Shown: positions 17,586-26,152 of the stretch, in pieces
Position numbering within the stretch: the first letter of the stretch is position 1
Layout: each line of letters opens with the position of its first letter
DNA from: Mycobacterium simiae
Lineage (GTDB): Bacteria; Actinomycetota; Actinomycetes; Mycobacteriales; Mycobacteriaceae
Assembly: GCF_010727605.1 (NCBI RefSeq)
Contig: NZ_AP022568.1
Coordinates: 1,550,001 to 1,614,000 of the forward strand
Length of the DNA stretch: 64,000 bases
Direction: 5' to 3'
Notes under the pieces: generated by a model
What the model saw: the letters and a program-made list of their open reading frames with translations, nothing else
Database searches by the model: none
Told to the model about the DNA's origin: nothing
Translations under genes and position numbers: made by a program

Positions 17586-18947
17586 ATGGTACAGCTGACA
17601 GCGGCACTGGATACGGGCTGGCGCGCGGCGGCGGATCCCGATCGGCAGGCGAGCATGGTGACCGGTGCGGTCGCCATCGTCGACGGCCCGACCCCCAACT
17701 TCGGTCGACTCAAAGACCTTTTGGCAGAACGCATTATCGCGATACCACGATGCACGCAGGTGTTGCACACGCACCCGCTCAGCGGCGCCGGGCAGTGGGC
17801 CGACGACCCGGAGTTCGACCTCACCCATCACCTGCATCGGGTCGCGGTTGCCCACCCCGGTGCCGAAGCCGACCTGTCCCGGGTGATCGCCCACGCCCTG
17901 GAACGGCCCCTGGACTCGGACCGACCGCCGTGGGAATGCTGGGTCGTCGAGGGGCTGAGGGGTAAGTGGGCGATCCTGGTCAAGGTCCACTACCTCCTCG
18001 CCGAGACCATCCCGGCGGCGCATCTGTTGACCCGGCTTTGCGATGACGCCGACGCCGGGATGTTTGCCAATCCGTCTGTCCCCCAACCTGATCCGGCACC
18101 AGCACGCAAGCGGGGCTGGGCCGATGCGCTGGAGCTGGCCCTGGAGTCGGCCCTGGCGGTCACCAATAACCTGACCGACAGCGTCTGGTCGGCGGCGCGG
18201 ATGTCGTCGACCGCCCCGGTGGTCACGATGCGCCGCTACGGCACCGTGCGTGTTCCGCTGGCCGCGGTGGACGCGGTGTGCGGCAAGTTCCGGGTGACCA
18301 CCAACGACGTCGCGCTCGCCGCGATTACCGAGGGTTTCCGGGCGATGCTGCTGCATCGCGGCGAACAGCCCCGGCCGAGCTCGGTGCGCACCCTGGACAG
18401 GGCCGACGACATTGCGGGAAAGCTGCCCTACCTCCCCGTCGAACACGCCGACCCGGTTCAGCGGCTGCGGATCGTGCACAGCAGCCTGAACAAACCGGCC
18501 GTCCAGAACAGCAGCATCGTCGATCTGGCCACCGGCTTGGTGCCGGTTGCCCTGTGCGTCAAGATGTTTCATCTGGTGCTGAGCCGGTTGCCGCAGCCCG
18601 GCGTGGTGATGCTGGCGACCAACACCCCCGGCCCGCGACACCGGTTGGCGCTGATGGGCGCCACGGTGGAACGCCTGCTGCCGATCCCGCCGACGGCCTC
18701 GCAGCTGCCCAGCGGAGTCGCGGTGCTCAGCTACGGCGACGAGCTGATTTTTGGGATCACCGCCGAATACGACGCGGCGCCGGAACTCCAGCAGGTCGCC
18801 GCTGGAATCGAACGGGAGATGGCGCGTTTGACGGCGCTCAGCCAGGACTCCGTCCTGTTGTTCAGCAGCGATCGCCGCAAGCGCCGGGCCGGCGCGCAGC
18901 CGCGCGGCGTGCCGCCGACCCATCCGACCGCGCGAGCCCGGCACTGA
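17586..18947 (+). CDS. Wax ester synthase/diacylglycerol acyltransferase-like protein with degenerate active site
   Basis: A 453-aa member of the bacterial WS/DGAT family (Rv3371 equivalent), which makes triacylglycerol or wax esters from acyl-CoA. The overall fold markers are present: PLDSDRPPWECWVVEG, the FRVTTNDVALAAITEGFR helix, and the C-terminal SYGDELIFGITAEYDA. The catalytic HHxxxDG motif reads HYLLAET at residues 135-141: the catalytic second His is Tyr136, and Asp-Gly is Glu-Thr. Conventional acyl transfer is therefore doubtful; it may be a regulatory or lipid-binding pseudoenzyme. ATG 17586 follows a long AT-richer leader divergent from dnaE2. Confidence 0.85.
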   Translation: MVQLTAALDTGWRAAADPDRQASMVTGAVAIVDGPTPNFGRLKDLLAERIIAIPRCTQVLHTHPLSGAGQWADDPEFDLTHHLHRVAVAHPGAEADLSRVIAHALERPLDSDRPPWECWVVEGLRGKWAILVKVHYLLAETIPAAHLLTRLCDDADAGMFANPSVPQPDPAPARKRGWADALELALESALAVTNNLTDSVWSAARMSSTAPVVTMRRYGTVRVPLAAVDAVCGKFRVTTNDVALAAITEGFRAMLLHRGEQPRPSSVRTLDRADDIAGKLPYLPVEHADPVQRLRIVHSSLNKPAVQNSSIVDLATGLVPVALCVKMFHLVLSRLPQPGVVMLATNTPGPRHRLALMGATVERLLPIPPTASQLPSGVAVLSYGDELIFGITAEYDAAPELQQVAAGIEREMARLTALSQDSVLLFSSDRRKRRAGAQPRGVPPTHPTARARH

Positions 18948-18988
18948 CCCGGCCCGGACGGGGACACCCACCGTGAGAAGGTGGATTC

Positions 18989-20083
18989 GTGCCCAACCCG
19001 GAGCCGCTGACCATCGACCCGCGCCGTCACGACGCGGTGCTGTTCGATCCCGCACTGGCCATTCCGGCCGCGTTGGTCGCGCAATTGCGCGACGCCGGTG
19101 TCGCCGCGGGCACCTTCGCTCCGGCCGACGACATGACTGGCATTCGGACCGGACGCTGCGTCGTCGTGGCCGCCAGCGAGGCGACAGCCGCGGCCGCTCG
19201 CGATAGTGGGTTCGCGTTGGTGATCGACGCGCAGCATCTCGGCGACGTCACCGTCCGCACCGGCGACCGGCGCATGTCCCAGCTCGCCGACGCAACCCAG
19301 CTGCTCGACGGCGACCTGGACACCAGACACCCGGCGGTGTTCTTCGACTTCGACGGCACGCTGTCGGACATCGTCGACGATCCGGACGCGGCGCACCTGG
19401 TCGCCGGGGCCGGGGCGGCGCTGCAGCGGCTGGCCGCCCGCTGTCCGGTGGCAATCCTGTCCGGCCGCGACCTGGCCGACGTGACGACGCGGGTCGGGCT
19501 GCCGGGCATCTGGTACGCCGGCAGCCACGGATTCGAACTGACCGCTCCCGATGGAACCCACCACCAGAACGAGGCCGCGTCCGCGGCGGTGCCGGTGCTG
19601 GCGCAGGCGGCCGCCCAGCTGCGCGACCGGCTCGGCGCCATTCCCGGAGTCGTGGTGGAGCACAAGCGTTTTGGCGTTGCGGTGCACTACCGCAATGCGG
19701 CGCGCGACCGCGTCGGTGAGGTGGCGGCCGCCGTGCGCGCCGCGGGCCGTCGCGACGCGCTGCGGGTGACCACCGGCCGCGAGGTCATCGAACTGCGCCC
19801 CGACGTCGACTGGGACAAGGGCAAAACCCTGCGCTGGGTGATCGATCATTTGGCCGGCGCAGCGGAGCTGACCCCGGTCTACCTTGGCGACGACATCACC
19901 GACGAGGACGCGTTCGACGCGGTGCGCCTGCCGCGCCGAGGCGCGGATGCGGGCATTCCGATCCTGGTGCGGCACGACGACGACGGCGACCGGGCAACCG
20001 CCGCGGTCTACGCGCTGGACAGCCCGGCCCGCGTCGCCGAATTCGTCGACCGGCTGGCCCGGCAGCTGGCCGAGGCCGGCTAG
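18989..20083 (+). CDS. otsB2: Trehalose-6-phosphate phosphatase OtsB2
   Basis: Dephosphorylates trehalose-6-phosphate in the OtsA-OtsB pathway, which feeds trehalose mycolate synthesis. The 364-aa protein has an N-terminal helical domain of about 110 residues, as in mycobacterial OtsB2, followed by a HAD phosphatase domain. HAD motif I is FFDFDGTLSD (nucleophile and acid/base Asp), motif II AILSGRD, and motif IV YLGDDITDEDAFD, with the conserved substrate-cap ELRPDVDWDKGKTL. GTG 18989 fits the domain start. It overlaps the convergent htdY gene by four bases. Confidence 0.93.
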   Translation: MPNPEPLTIDPRRHDAVLFDPALAIPAALVAQLRDAGVAAGTFAPADDMTGIRTGRCVVVAASEATAAAARDSGFALVIDAQHLGDVTVRTGDRRMSQLADATQLLDGDLDTRHPAVFFDFDGTLSDIVDDPDAAHLVAGAGAALQRLAARCPVAILSGRDLADVTTRVGLPGIWYAGSHGFELTAPDGTHHQNEAASAAVPVLAQAAAQLRDRLGAIPGVVVEHKRFGVAVHYRNAARDRVGEVAAAVRAAGRRDALRVTTGREVIELRPDVDWDKGKTLRWVIDHLAGAAELTPVYLGDDITDEDAFDAVRLPRRGADAGIPILVRHDDDGDRATAAVYALDSPARVAEFVDRLARQLAEAG

Positions 20084-20952
20084 CTCTCGGTGTACTCCAC
20101 CGCACCGTCGTCGAGCACGACTCGCGGCTCGGCGCCGTCGGCTCCGGAAGCTTCGGTGCGAAACACTGCCCTGCCCGGCTCGGTACGCCAGATCAACGTC
20201 GTCAACGTCTCACCGGGGAACACCGGCGAGGTGAAGCGCGAGTCGATCGAGACGATGTTGGCCGCCACCCCCTTGCCGAGCTCGGCGACCAGCGCACGGC
20301 CGGACACCCCGTAGGTGCACAGGCCGTGCAGGATCGGCTTGGGAAAACCGGCCAGCTCGCGGGCGAACCACGGGTCGCTGTGCAGCGGGTTGCGGTCCCC
20401 GGAGAGCCGGTAGATCAGCGCCTGATCCTCGCGGGTGGGCAGCGCGATCCGAGCGTCGGGCTCGCGGTCGGGGAATTCCGGCGCGATGGGACGCTGCCCC
20501 GGCTGCCCGCCGAACCCGCCCTCGCCGCGCAGCACCAGCGTGGTCAGCGTCTCGGCGATCAGCTGGCCCGAATCCGGGTCGGTGCCGCGGCCGCGCAGCA
20601 TGACGATCGCGTTCTTACCCTCCCCCTTGTCCTGCAGATCGGCGACCTCGGTGACCACGGACAGCTTGCCCGCCGGCGGCAGCGGCGCGTGCAGCCGGAT
20701 GCCTTGCGAACCGTGTAACAGCATGGCCCAGTTGAACTTTCCGATCTTGCCGGCCGCACCGAAAGCCGGGCAGCAGATCACGGCGTAGGTGGGTAGGACC
20801 TGCTGGGAGATGTCGTGGCTGTTCTCGGTGGTGAACGACAAGTCTTCGAGCCCCGCCCCGACACCGAGGGCGTACAGCATGGTGTCCCGATCGGTCCACT
20901 CGAACAACATCGGCTCGGTCACTGCGCCGATGGCAGTCGGGTCAATCGCCAT
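20080..20952 (-). CDS. htdY: (R)-specific enoyl-CoA hydratase/3-hydroxyacyl-thioester dehydratase HtdY (double hot-dog)
   Basis: MaoC-type hydratase of 290 aa, the same length as Rv3389c. The N-terminal hot-dog half (DTMLYALGVGAGLEDLSFTT) is degenerate, while the C-terminal half carries the catalytic hydratase-2 motif YRLSGDRNPLHSDPWFA with Asp and His. HtdY interconverts trans-2-enoyl and 3-hydroxyacyl thioesters and is discussed as a beta-oxidation or FAS-II-related enzyme. It is divergent from lpqD with 93 bases between starts, and convergent with otsB2. Confidence 0.92.
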   Translation of the reverse strand: MAIDPTAIGAVTEPMLFEWTDRDTMLYALGVGAGLEDLSFTTENSHDISQQVLPTYAVICCPAFGAAGKIGKFNWAMLLHGSQGIRLHAPLPPAGKLSVVTEVADLQDKGEGKNAIVMLRGRGTDPDSGQLIAETLTTLVLRGEGGFGGQPGQRPIAPEFPDREPDARIALPTREDQALIYRLSGDRNPLHSDPWFARELAGFPKPILHGLCTYGVSGRALVAELGKGVAANIVSIDSRFTSPVFPGETLTTLIWRTEPGRAVFRTEASGADGAEPRVVLDDGAVEYTES

Positions 20953-21045
20953 ACGAGTCTCCTCAATCTTGAAGAATCAAGCTTTTCTGCACCCAACCAT
21001 TGCAAACCCTTCCCCCGGGGGCGCCCGGCAGGGCAGGCTATCGCC

Positions 21046-21753
21046 ATGGGGACGCGCAAGGTCGGAAATGCCTCGAAGTTGGTGGCCATACTCGCCGCAA
21101 CACTCGTCGTCGGTGCCTGCGGCGGTTCGACACAGGCACGCTCGATCACGGTGACCTTCATCCGCAACGCCCAGACTCAAGCCGAAGCCGACGGCGTGAT
21201 CAATACCGACCCGCCCGGCCCCGGACTCACCGCCGAGGGCAAGGGCCAGGCCCAGCAGGTGGCGCACCAGAGCGGCCGCAACGACTTCGACGCCGTCTAC
21301 GCCTCCGCGATGGCCGAGGCCCAGCAGACCGCCGGACCGTTGGCCGGCGAGCTCGGCAAACAGGTCGAGATCCTCAACGGCGTGCAATCGCTGAACGCCG
21401 GCTGGTACAACGGCAAACCGGAACCGATGTCGGGCGCAACATACCTGCTGGCGCCGGTGGATTGGATCAACGGCGACGTCGGCAACAGCATCCCGGGCTC
21501 GATCAGCGGCAAACAGTTCAACGACCAGTTCACCGCCGCTGTCAACAAGATCTACGGCAGCGGCCACAGCAAGCCGGTGGTGTTCTCCCAGGGCGCCGCG
21601 ATCATGACGTGGACCCTGATGAACACCAAGAACGGCAAGACGAGCCTGCTGACCAGCCATCCGCTGCCCAACATCGGCCGCGTGGTGGTGACCGGCAACC
21701 CGACCAACGGGTGGACGCTGGTCGACTGGGACGGGATCCGCAACTTCAGCTGA
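21046..21753 (+). CDS. lpqD: Lipoprotein LpqD, histidine phosphatase-like fold without catalytic histidines
   Basis: Cell-envelope lipoprotein of 235 aa (Rv3390 equivalent). The signal peptide ends in a lipobox LVVGAC with Cys25. The rest has the phosphoglycerate mutase/histidine phosphatase fold: TFIRNAQTQAEADG aligns with the usual RHGET strand, and GLTAEGKGQAQQVA and VYASAMAEAQQTA follow. However, the RHG triad reads Arg40-Asn41-Ala42, and the second catalytic His region (normally SHG) reads FSQGAAI. Both catalytic histidines are therefore absent and phosphatase activity is unlikely; a binding role is more plausible. ATG 21046 gives the complete signal peptide. Confidence 0.9.
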   Translation: MGTRKVGNASKLVAILAATLVVGACGGSTQARSITVTFIRNAQTQAEADGVINTDPPGPGLTAEGKGQAQQVAHQSGRNDFDAVYASAMAEAQQTAGPLAGELGKQVEILNGVQSLNAGWYNGKPEPMSGATYLLAPVDWINGDVGNSIPGSISGKQFNDQFTAAVNKIYGSGHSKPVVFSQGAAIMTWTLMNTKNGKTSLLTSHPLPNIGRVVVTGNPTNGWTLVDWDGIRNFS

Positions 21754-21772
21754 ACCCCGCTACCATGGCTCC

Positions 21773-23791
21773 ATGCGGTATATCGTTACCGGCGGTACCG
21801 GGTTTATTGGGCGCCGCGTCGTATCCCGGTTGTTGAACACCTGGCCCGATGCGCAGGTCTGGGTCCTGGTCCGGCGGCAGTCACTGGGGCGCTTCGAACG
21901 TCTTGCCGCCGAGTGGGGGGAACGGGCCAAACCGCTGGTCGGCGATCTGGTCGGGCTGGAGCTGACCGACGAGGCGCTCGCCGAGCTGGGCCGGGTCGAC
22001 CATCTGGTGCACTGCGCGGCGATCTACGACGTCACCGCCGGCGAGGCCGAGCAGCGGGCGGCGAACGTCGAGGGCACCCGCGCGGTCGTCGCGCTGGCGC
22101 AGCGGGTGGACGCGACGGTCCACCACGTGTCGTCGATCGCCGTGGCCGGCGACTTCCGGGGCGAATACACCGAAGACGATTTCGACGTCGGCCAGCGGCT
22201 GCCCACCGCGTACCACCAGACCAAGTTCGAGGCCGAACTGCTGGTGCGGTCCACACCCGGGTTGCGCTACCGGATCTACCGCCCGGCGGTGGTGGTCGGC
22301 GACTCGCGCACCGGCGAGATGGACAAGATCGACGGCCCGTATTACTTCTTCGGCATCCTGGCCAAGCTGGCGATGCTGCCGTCGTTGACTCCGATCCTGC
22401 TGCCCGACACCGGCCGGACCAACATCGTCCCGGTCGACTACGTGGTCGACGCGCTGGTCGAGTTGATGCACTCCGACGGCCGCGATGGTCAGACGTTCCA
22501 TCTGACTTCGCCGCAAACCATTGGGCTGCGCGGTATTTACCGCGGGGTGGCCAAGACGGCCGGGCTGCCCGCGCTGCGCGGGTCGCTGCCGCGGGCGGTA
22601 GCCGCCCCGGTGCTGAAGGTCCGCGGGCGGGCCAGGGTGCTGCGCGACATGGCGGCCATCCAGTTGGGGATTCCCGCCGAGGTTCTGGACTTGGTGGACC
22701 TGGCGCCGACGTTCGTCAGCGACAACACCCGGGAAGCCTTGCGCGGCACCGGTATCGAGGTTCCCGAGTTCGCCACTTACGCACCCAAGCTGTGGCGGTA
22801 CTGGGCCGAGCAGCTCGACCCCGACCGGGCTCGCCGCGACGATCCGGCCGGCGCCCTGCGGGGCAGGCACGTGATCATCACCGGCGCCTCCAGCGGGATC
22901 GGACGGGCCTCGGCGATCGCGGTCGCCGAGCGGGGCGCAACCGTTTTCGCCCTGGCGCGCAACGGCTGTGCGCTCGACGAGCTGGTCGCCGAGATCCGCG
23001 CCAATGGCGGTCAGGCCCACGCCTTCACGTGCGACGTCACCGACTCGGTGTCGGTGGAGCACACCATCAAAGACATCCTGGGCCGCTTTGACCACGTCGA
23101 CTACCTGGTGAACAACGCCGGGCGTTCGATTCGGCGCTCGGTGATCAACTCCACCGACCGGTTGCACGACTACGAGCGGGTGATGGCGGTCAATTACTTC
23201 GGCGCGGTGCGGATGGTGCTGGCGTTGCTGCCGCACTGGCGGGAGCGCCGGTTCGGTCACGTCGTCAACGTGTCCAGCGCGGGGGTGCTGGCCCGCAATC
23301 CGAAATACAGCTCGTATCTGCCGACCAAGGCGGCGCTGGACGCGTTCTCCGACGTGGTGGCCTCCGAGATGCTGTCCGACCACATCACGTTCACCAATAT
23401 CCACATGCCGCTGGTCAAGACGCCGATGATTGCGCCGTCACAACGGCTCAACCCGGTCGCACCGATCAGCCCCGAACGGGCGGCGGCCATGGTGGTGCGC
23501 GGCTTGGTCGAGAAGCCGGCTCGCATCGACACCCCGCTGGGCACGCTCGCCGAGGCCGGCAACTACCTGTTGCCCAAGACGTCGCGGCGAATTCTGCATC
23601 AGGTGTATCTCGGCTACCCCGATTCCGCGGCTGCGTTGGGTGTGGTGCCGGCGGAGACCCAAAATGACGCCGCGGCAGCGCCGGTACCGGTCCCCAGACG
23701 GCCCAAACGCCCGGTCCGAGCCGTCGGCCGCATCGCAGTGCCCCGGCCGGTCCGGAAGGCGGTCCGGTTGGTGCCCGGGATTCATTGGTGA
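21773..23791 (+). CDS. acrA1: Multifunctional fatty acyl-CoA reductase AcrA1 (extended SDR plus classical SDR)
   Basis: Fusion of two reductase modules, 672 aa (Rv3391 equivalent). The N-terminal half (about 1-350) is an extended SDR of the male-sterility/acyl-CoA reductase type, with TGGTGFIGRRVV and YHQTKFEAELLV active-site Tyr/Lys. The C-terminal half (about 360-600) is a classical SDR with TGASSGIGRA, NNAGRSIRRS, catalytic VNVSSAG serine and YSSYLPTKAALDAF. Such proteins reduce fatty acyl-CoA to aldehyde or alcohol and may support wax ester or cell-wall lipid synthesis. The C-terminal basic/proline tail may contact membranes. The stop overlaps the iunH GTG. cmaA1, next to this gene in M. 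tuberculosis, is absent here. Confidence 0.92.
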   Translation: MRYIVTGGTGFIGRRVVSRLLNTWPDAQVWVLVRRQSLGRFERLAAEWGERAKPLVGDLVGLELTDEALAELGRVDHLVHCAAIYDVTAGEAEQRAANVEGTRAVVALAQRVDATVHHVSSIAVAGDFRGEYTEDDFDVGQRLPTAYHQTKFEAELLVRSTPGLRYRIYRPAVVVGDSRTGEMDKIDGPYYFFGILAKLAMLPSLTPILLPDTGRTNIVPVDYVVDALVELMHSDGRDGQTFHLTSPQTIGLRGIYRGVAKTAGLPALRGSLPRAVAAPVLKVRGRARVLRDMAAIQLGIPAEVLDLVDLAPTFVSDNTREALRGTGIEVPEFATYAPKLWRYWAEQLDPDRARRDDPAGALRGRHVIITGASSGIGRASAIAVAERGATVFALARNGCALDELVAEIRANGGQAHAFTCDVTDSVSVEHTIKDILGRFDHVDYLVNNAGRSIRRSVINSTDRLHDYERVMAVNYFGAVRMVLALLPHWRERRFGHVVNVSSAGVLARNPKYSSYLPTKAALDAFSDVVASEMLSDHITFTNIHMPLVKTPMIAPSQRLNPVAPISPERAAAMVVRGLVEKPARIDTPLGTLAEAGNYLLPKTSRRILHQVYLGYPDSAAALGVVPAETQNDAAAAPVPVPRRPKRPVRAVGRIAVPRPVRKAVRLVPGIHW

Positions 23792-24843
23792 CGACGGGCG
23801 CCGGTCGTAAGGCACCGGTCTTCATCGACGTCGATACCGGTGTCGATGACGCGTTGGCCCTGATCTACCTGCTGGCCAGCCCGGACGCAGATTTGGTCGG
23901 CATCGCCTCGACCGGTGGAAACGTTGGCGTACAACAGGTTTGCGCCAACAACTTGGGTCTGCTCGAACTGTGCCACGCCACCGGCATCCCGGTGTCGAAG
24001 GGAAGCGAGGAGACGCTGACCGGCCCGCTGCGGACCCCCTCGAAAGTGCACGGGCCGCGCGGCTTGGGGTATGCCGACCTGCCGCCCAGCGACATCGGGC
24101 TGACCGACTACGACTCGGCGACCGCCTGGGTGCGTGCCGCCCGCGCGTTGCCCGGTGAGCTGATCGGCTTGGCGACCGGCCCGTTGACCAACCTGGCGTT
24201 GGCGCTGTGCTTGGAGCCCGCGCTGCCAACGTTGTTACGCCGGCTGGTGATCATGGGCGGGTCCTACGACCACGTCGGTAACACCACCGCGGTGGCGGAA
24301 TGGAACATCAGCGTCGATCCCGAGGCCGCCGATCGGGTTTTCCAGGCATGGTCGGCAGAAACCCTTGAACCACAACAACTTCCAATTTTGTGCGGCCTGG
24401 ACCTGACGCGCACCGTCGCGATCACACCGGAGATCCTGGCCAGGTTGGCCGCCGCGGCGGAATCGACGACGACCATGATGAGCGCGCAGGACGAACGCGG
24501 AACCCGATCGACGGCGTCCAACCCGGTGATCCGGGTGATCGAAGACGCGCTGCGGTTTTATCTGGAAGGCTATTGCGACAACGGCCATGGCTATCTCGCG
24601 CACCTGCACGACCCGTTGGCGGCGGCAATCGCACTGGACCCCGAGCTCGTCGCGACCCGGATGGGGCGGGTGGAGGTCGAGCTGGCCGGGACCCTGACCC
24701 GCGGGATGACGGTGACCGACTGGTCCGGGCGCCGAGAACCAAACGCGCGCATCGGTGTTCGCGTCGACGCCGGGGCGTTTTTTGATCGGTTCATCGAACG
24801 TGTGGGACCATTCGCACGGCGGGTCGCCGGGGCTGTGGAATAG
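23788..24843 (+). CDS. iunH: Inosine-uridine preferring nucleoside hydrolase
   Basis: Calcium-dependent nucleoside N-ribohydrolase of 351 aa for purine/pyrimidine salvage (Rv3393 equivalent). The signature aspartate cluster is FIDVDTGVDDAL near the N-terminus; the Ca-binding/active-site loop VIMGGSYDHVGNTTAVAEWN and the late HDPLAAAIALDP with catalytic His are intact. GTG 23788 overlaps the acrA1 stop by four bases (GTGA), so translation is likely coupled; TTG 23785 is less likely. Substrate range cannot be refined from sequence. Confidence 0.92.
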   Translation: MTTGAGRKAPVFIDVDTGVDDALALIYLLASPDADLVGIASTGGNVGVQQVCANNLGLLELCHATGIPVSKGSEETLTGPLRTPSKVHGPRGLGYADLPPSDIGLTDYDSATAWVRAARALPGELIGLATGPLTNLALALCLEPALPTLLRRLVIMGGSYDHVGNTTAVAEWNISVDPEAADRVFQAWSAETLEPQQLPILCGLDLTRTVAITPEILARLAAAAESTTTMMSAQDERGTRSTASNPVIRVIEDALRFYLEGYCDNGHGYLAHLHDPLAAAIALDPELVATRMGRVEVELAGTLTRGMTVTDWSGRREPNARIGVRVDAGAFFDRFIERVGPFARRVAGAVE

Positions 24844-24892
24844 TGGCGTAACGGGGCGAGGTTTGCGTTAGTCAGCAGGAAGGACCTTCGCA

Positions 24893-26146
24893 ATGACAGA
24901 GCTGGTTACGGGGAAAGCACTTCCGAATGTCGTGGTCACCGGCATTGCGATGACGACTGCGCTGGCAACGGATGCGGAGAGCACTTGGAAGTTATTGCTG
25001 GACAGGCAAAGCGGAATCCGTCATCTGCATGACTCGTTCGTCGAACACTATGACCTGCCGGTGCGCATCGGCGGGCACCTGCTGGAAGATTTCGACCAAG
25101 GGCTGACCCGGGCCGAGCGGCACCGGATGGGGTGGCTGCAGAAGATCGCCACCGTCTTGAGTCGTCGCGTCTGGGAGAATGCCGGTTCGCCGGACGTGGA
25201 CCCCAACCGGCTACTGGTCTCCGTCGGCACCGGCTTGGGTTCGGCCGAGCAGATCGTGTTCAGCTACGACGATCTGCGCGCACGCGGCAAGAACGCCGTC
25301 TCTCCGCTGGCGGTGTCGAAGTACATGCCCGACGGGCCCGCCCTGGCGATCGGGCTGGAACGTCGCGCCCGGGCCGGCGTGATCACACCGATATCGGCGT
25401 GCGCGTCCGGTTCGGAGGGCATTGCGCAGGCCTGGCGCAACATCGTGCTGGGCGAGGCCGACGTCGCCATCTGCGGCGGCGTGGAGGTGCGGATCGAGGC
25501 GGTGGCCATCGCGGCGTTCGCCCAGATGCGCATCGTGATGTCGACCAAGAACGACGACCCGGCCGGCGCATGCCGCCCGTTCGACAGGGACCGGACCGGC
25601 TTTGTGTTCGGCGAGGCCGGCGCGCTGATGGTGATCGAGACCGAGGAGCACGCCAAGGCCCGTGGCGCCAACATTTTGGCCCGCATCATGGGCGCAAGCA
25701 TCACCTCGGACGGCTTCCACATGGTGGCGCCGGACCCCAACGGCGCACGCGCGGGGCATGCGATGAGCCGGGCGATTCAGCTGGCGGGGCTCACGCCCGA
25801 CGACATCGACCACGTCAACGCCCACGCCACCGGCACCTCGGTGGGCGACCTGGCTGAGGCCAAGGCCATCAACAACGCGCTGGGCAGCAACAAGGCGGCG
25901 GTGTACGCCCCCAAAGCGGCGCTGGGCCACTCGGTGGGCGCGGTCGGCGCGGTGGAGTCGATCCTGACCGTGCTGGCACTGCGGGACCAGGTGATCCCGC
26001 CGACGCTGAACCTGGAAAACCTCGATCCCCAGATCGACCTGGATGTGGTGGCGGGTCAGCCACGACCCGGTAACTACCGCTACGCGATCAACAACTCGTT
26101 CGGGTTCGGTGGCCACAACGTCGCGGTGGCGTTCGGCCGGTACTAA
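24893..26146 (+). CDS. KasB-like beta-ketoacyl-ACP synthase, extra copy outside the kas operon
   Basis: FAS-II condensing enzyme of 417 aa, closely similar to mycobacterial KasB from its very first residues (MTELVTGKA, then [17 protein letters not shown]). The thiolase-fold active site is complete: Cys170 in [12 protein letters not shown], His311 in NAHATGT, Lys341 in APKAALGH and His346. It should elongate meromycolate-type acyl-ACP chains. A purine-rich GGAAGGACC lies just upstream of ATG 24893. The true kasA-kasB operon is normally with acpM and accD6; none of these is here, so this is a paralogue inserted between iunH and imuB. Its chain-length role is unknown. Confidence 0.9.
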   Translation: MTELVTGKALPNVVVTGIAMTTALATDAESTWKLLLDRQSGIRHLHDSFVEHYDLPVRIGGHLLEDFDQGLTRAERHRMGWLQKIATVLSRRVWENAGSPDVDPNRLLVSVGTGLGSAEQIVFSYDDLRARGKNAVSPLAVSKYMPDGPALAIGLERRARAGVITPISACASGSEGIAQAWRNIVLGEADVAICGGVEVRIEAVAIAAFAQMRIVMSTKNDDPAGACRPFDRDRTGFVFGEAGALMVIETEEHAKARGANILARIMGASITSDGFHMVAPDPNGARAGHAMSRAIQLAGLTPDDIDHVNAHATGTSVGDLAEAKAINNALGSNKAAVYAPKAALGHSVGAVGAVESILTVLALRDQVIPPTLNLENLDPQIDLDVVAGQPRPGNYRYAINNSFGFGGHNVAVAFGRY

Positions 26147-26152
26147 GCAGCC

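Noticed and set aside
21881..23404. Minus-strand open frame of about 500 codons opposite acrA1
   Set aside because: acrA1 shows intact SDR motifs on the plus strand; the opposite frame is repetitive His/Arg/Val sequence without motifs.
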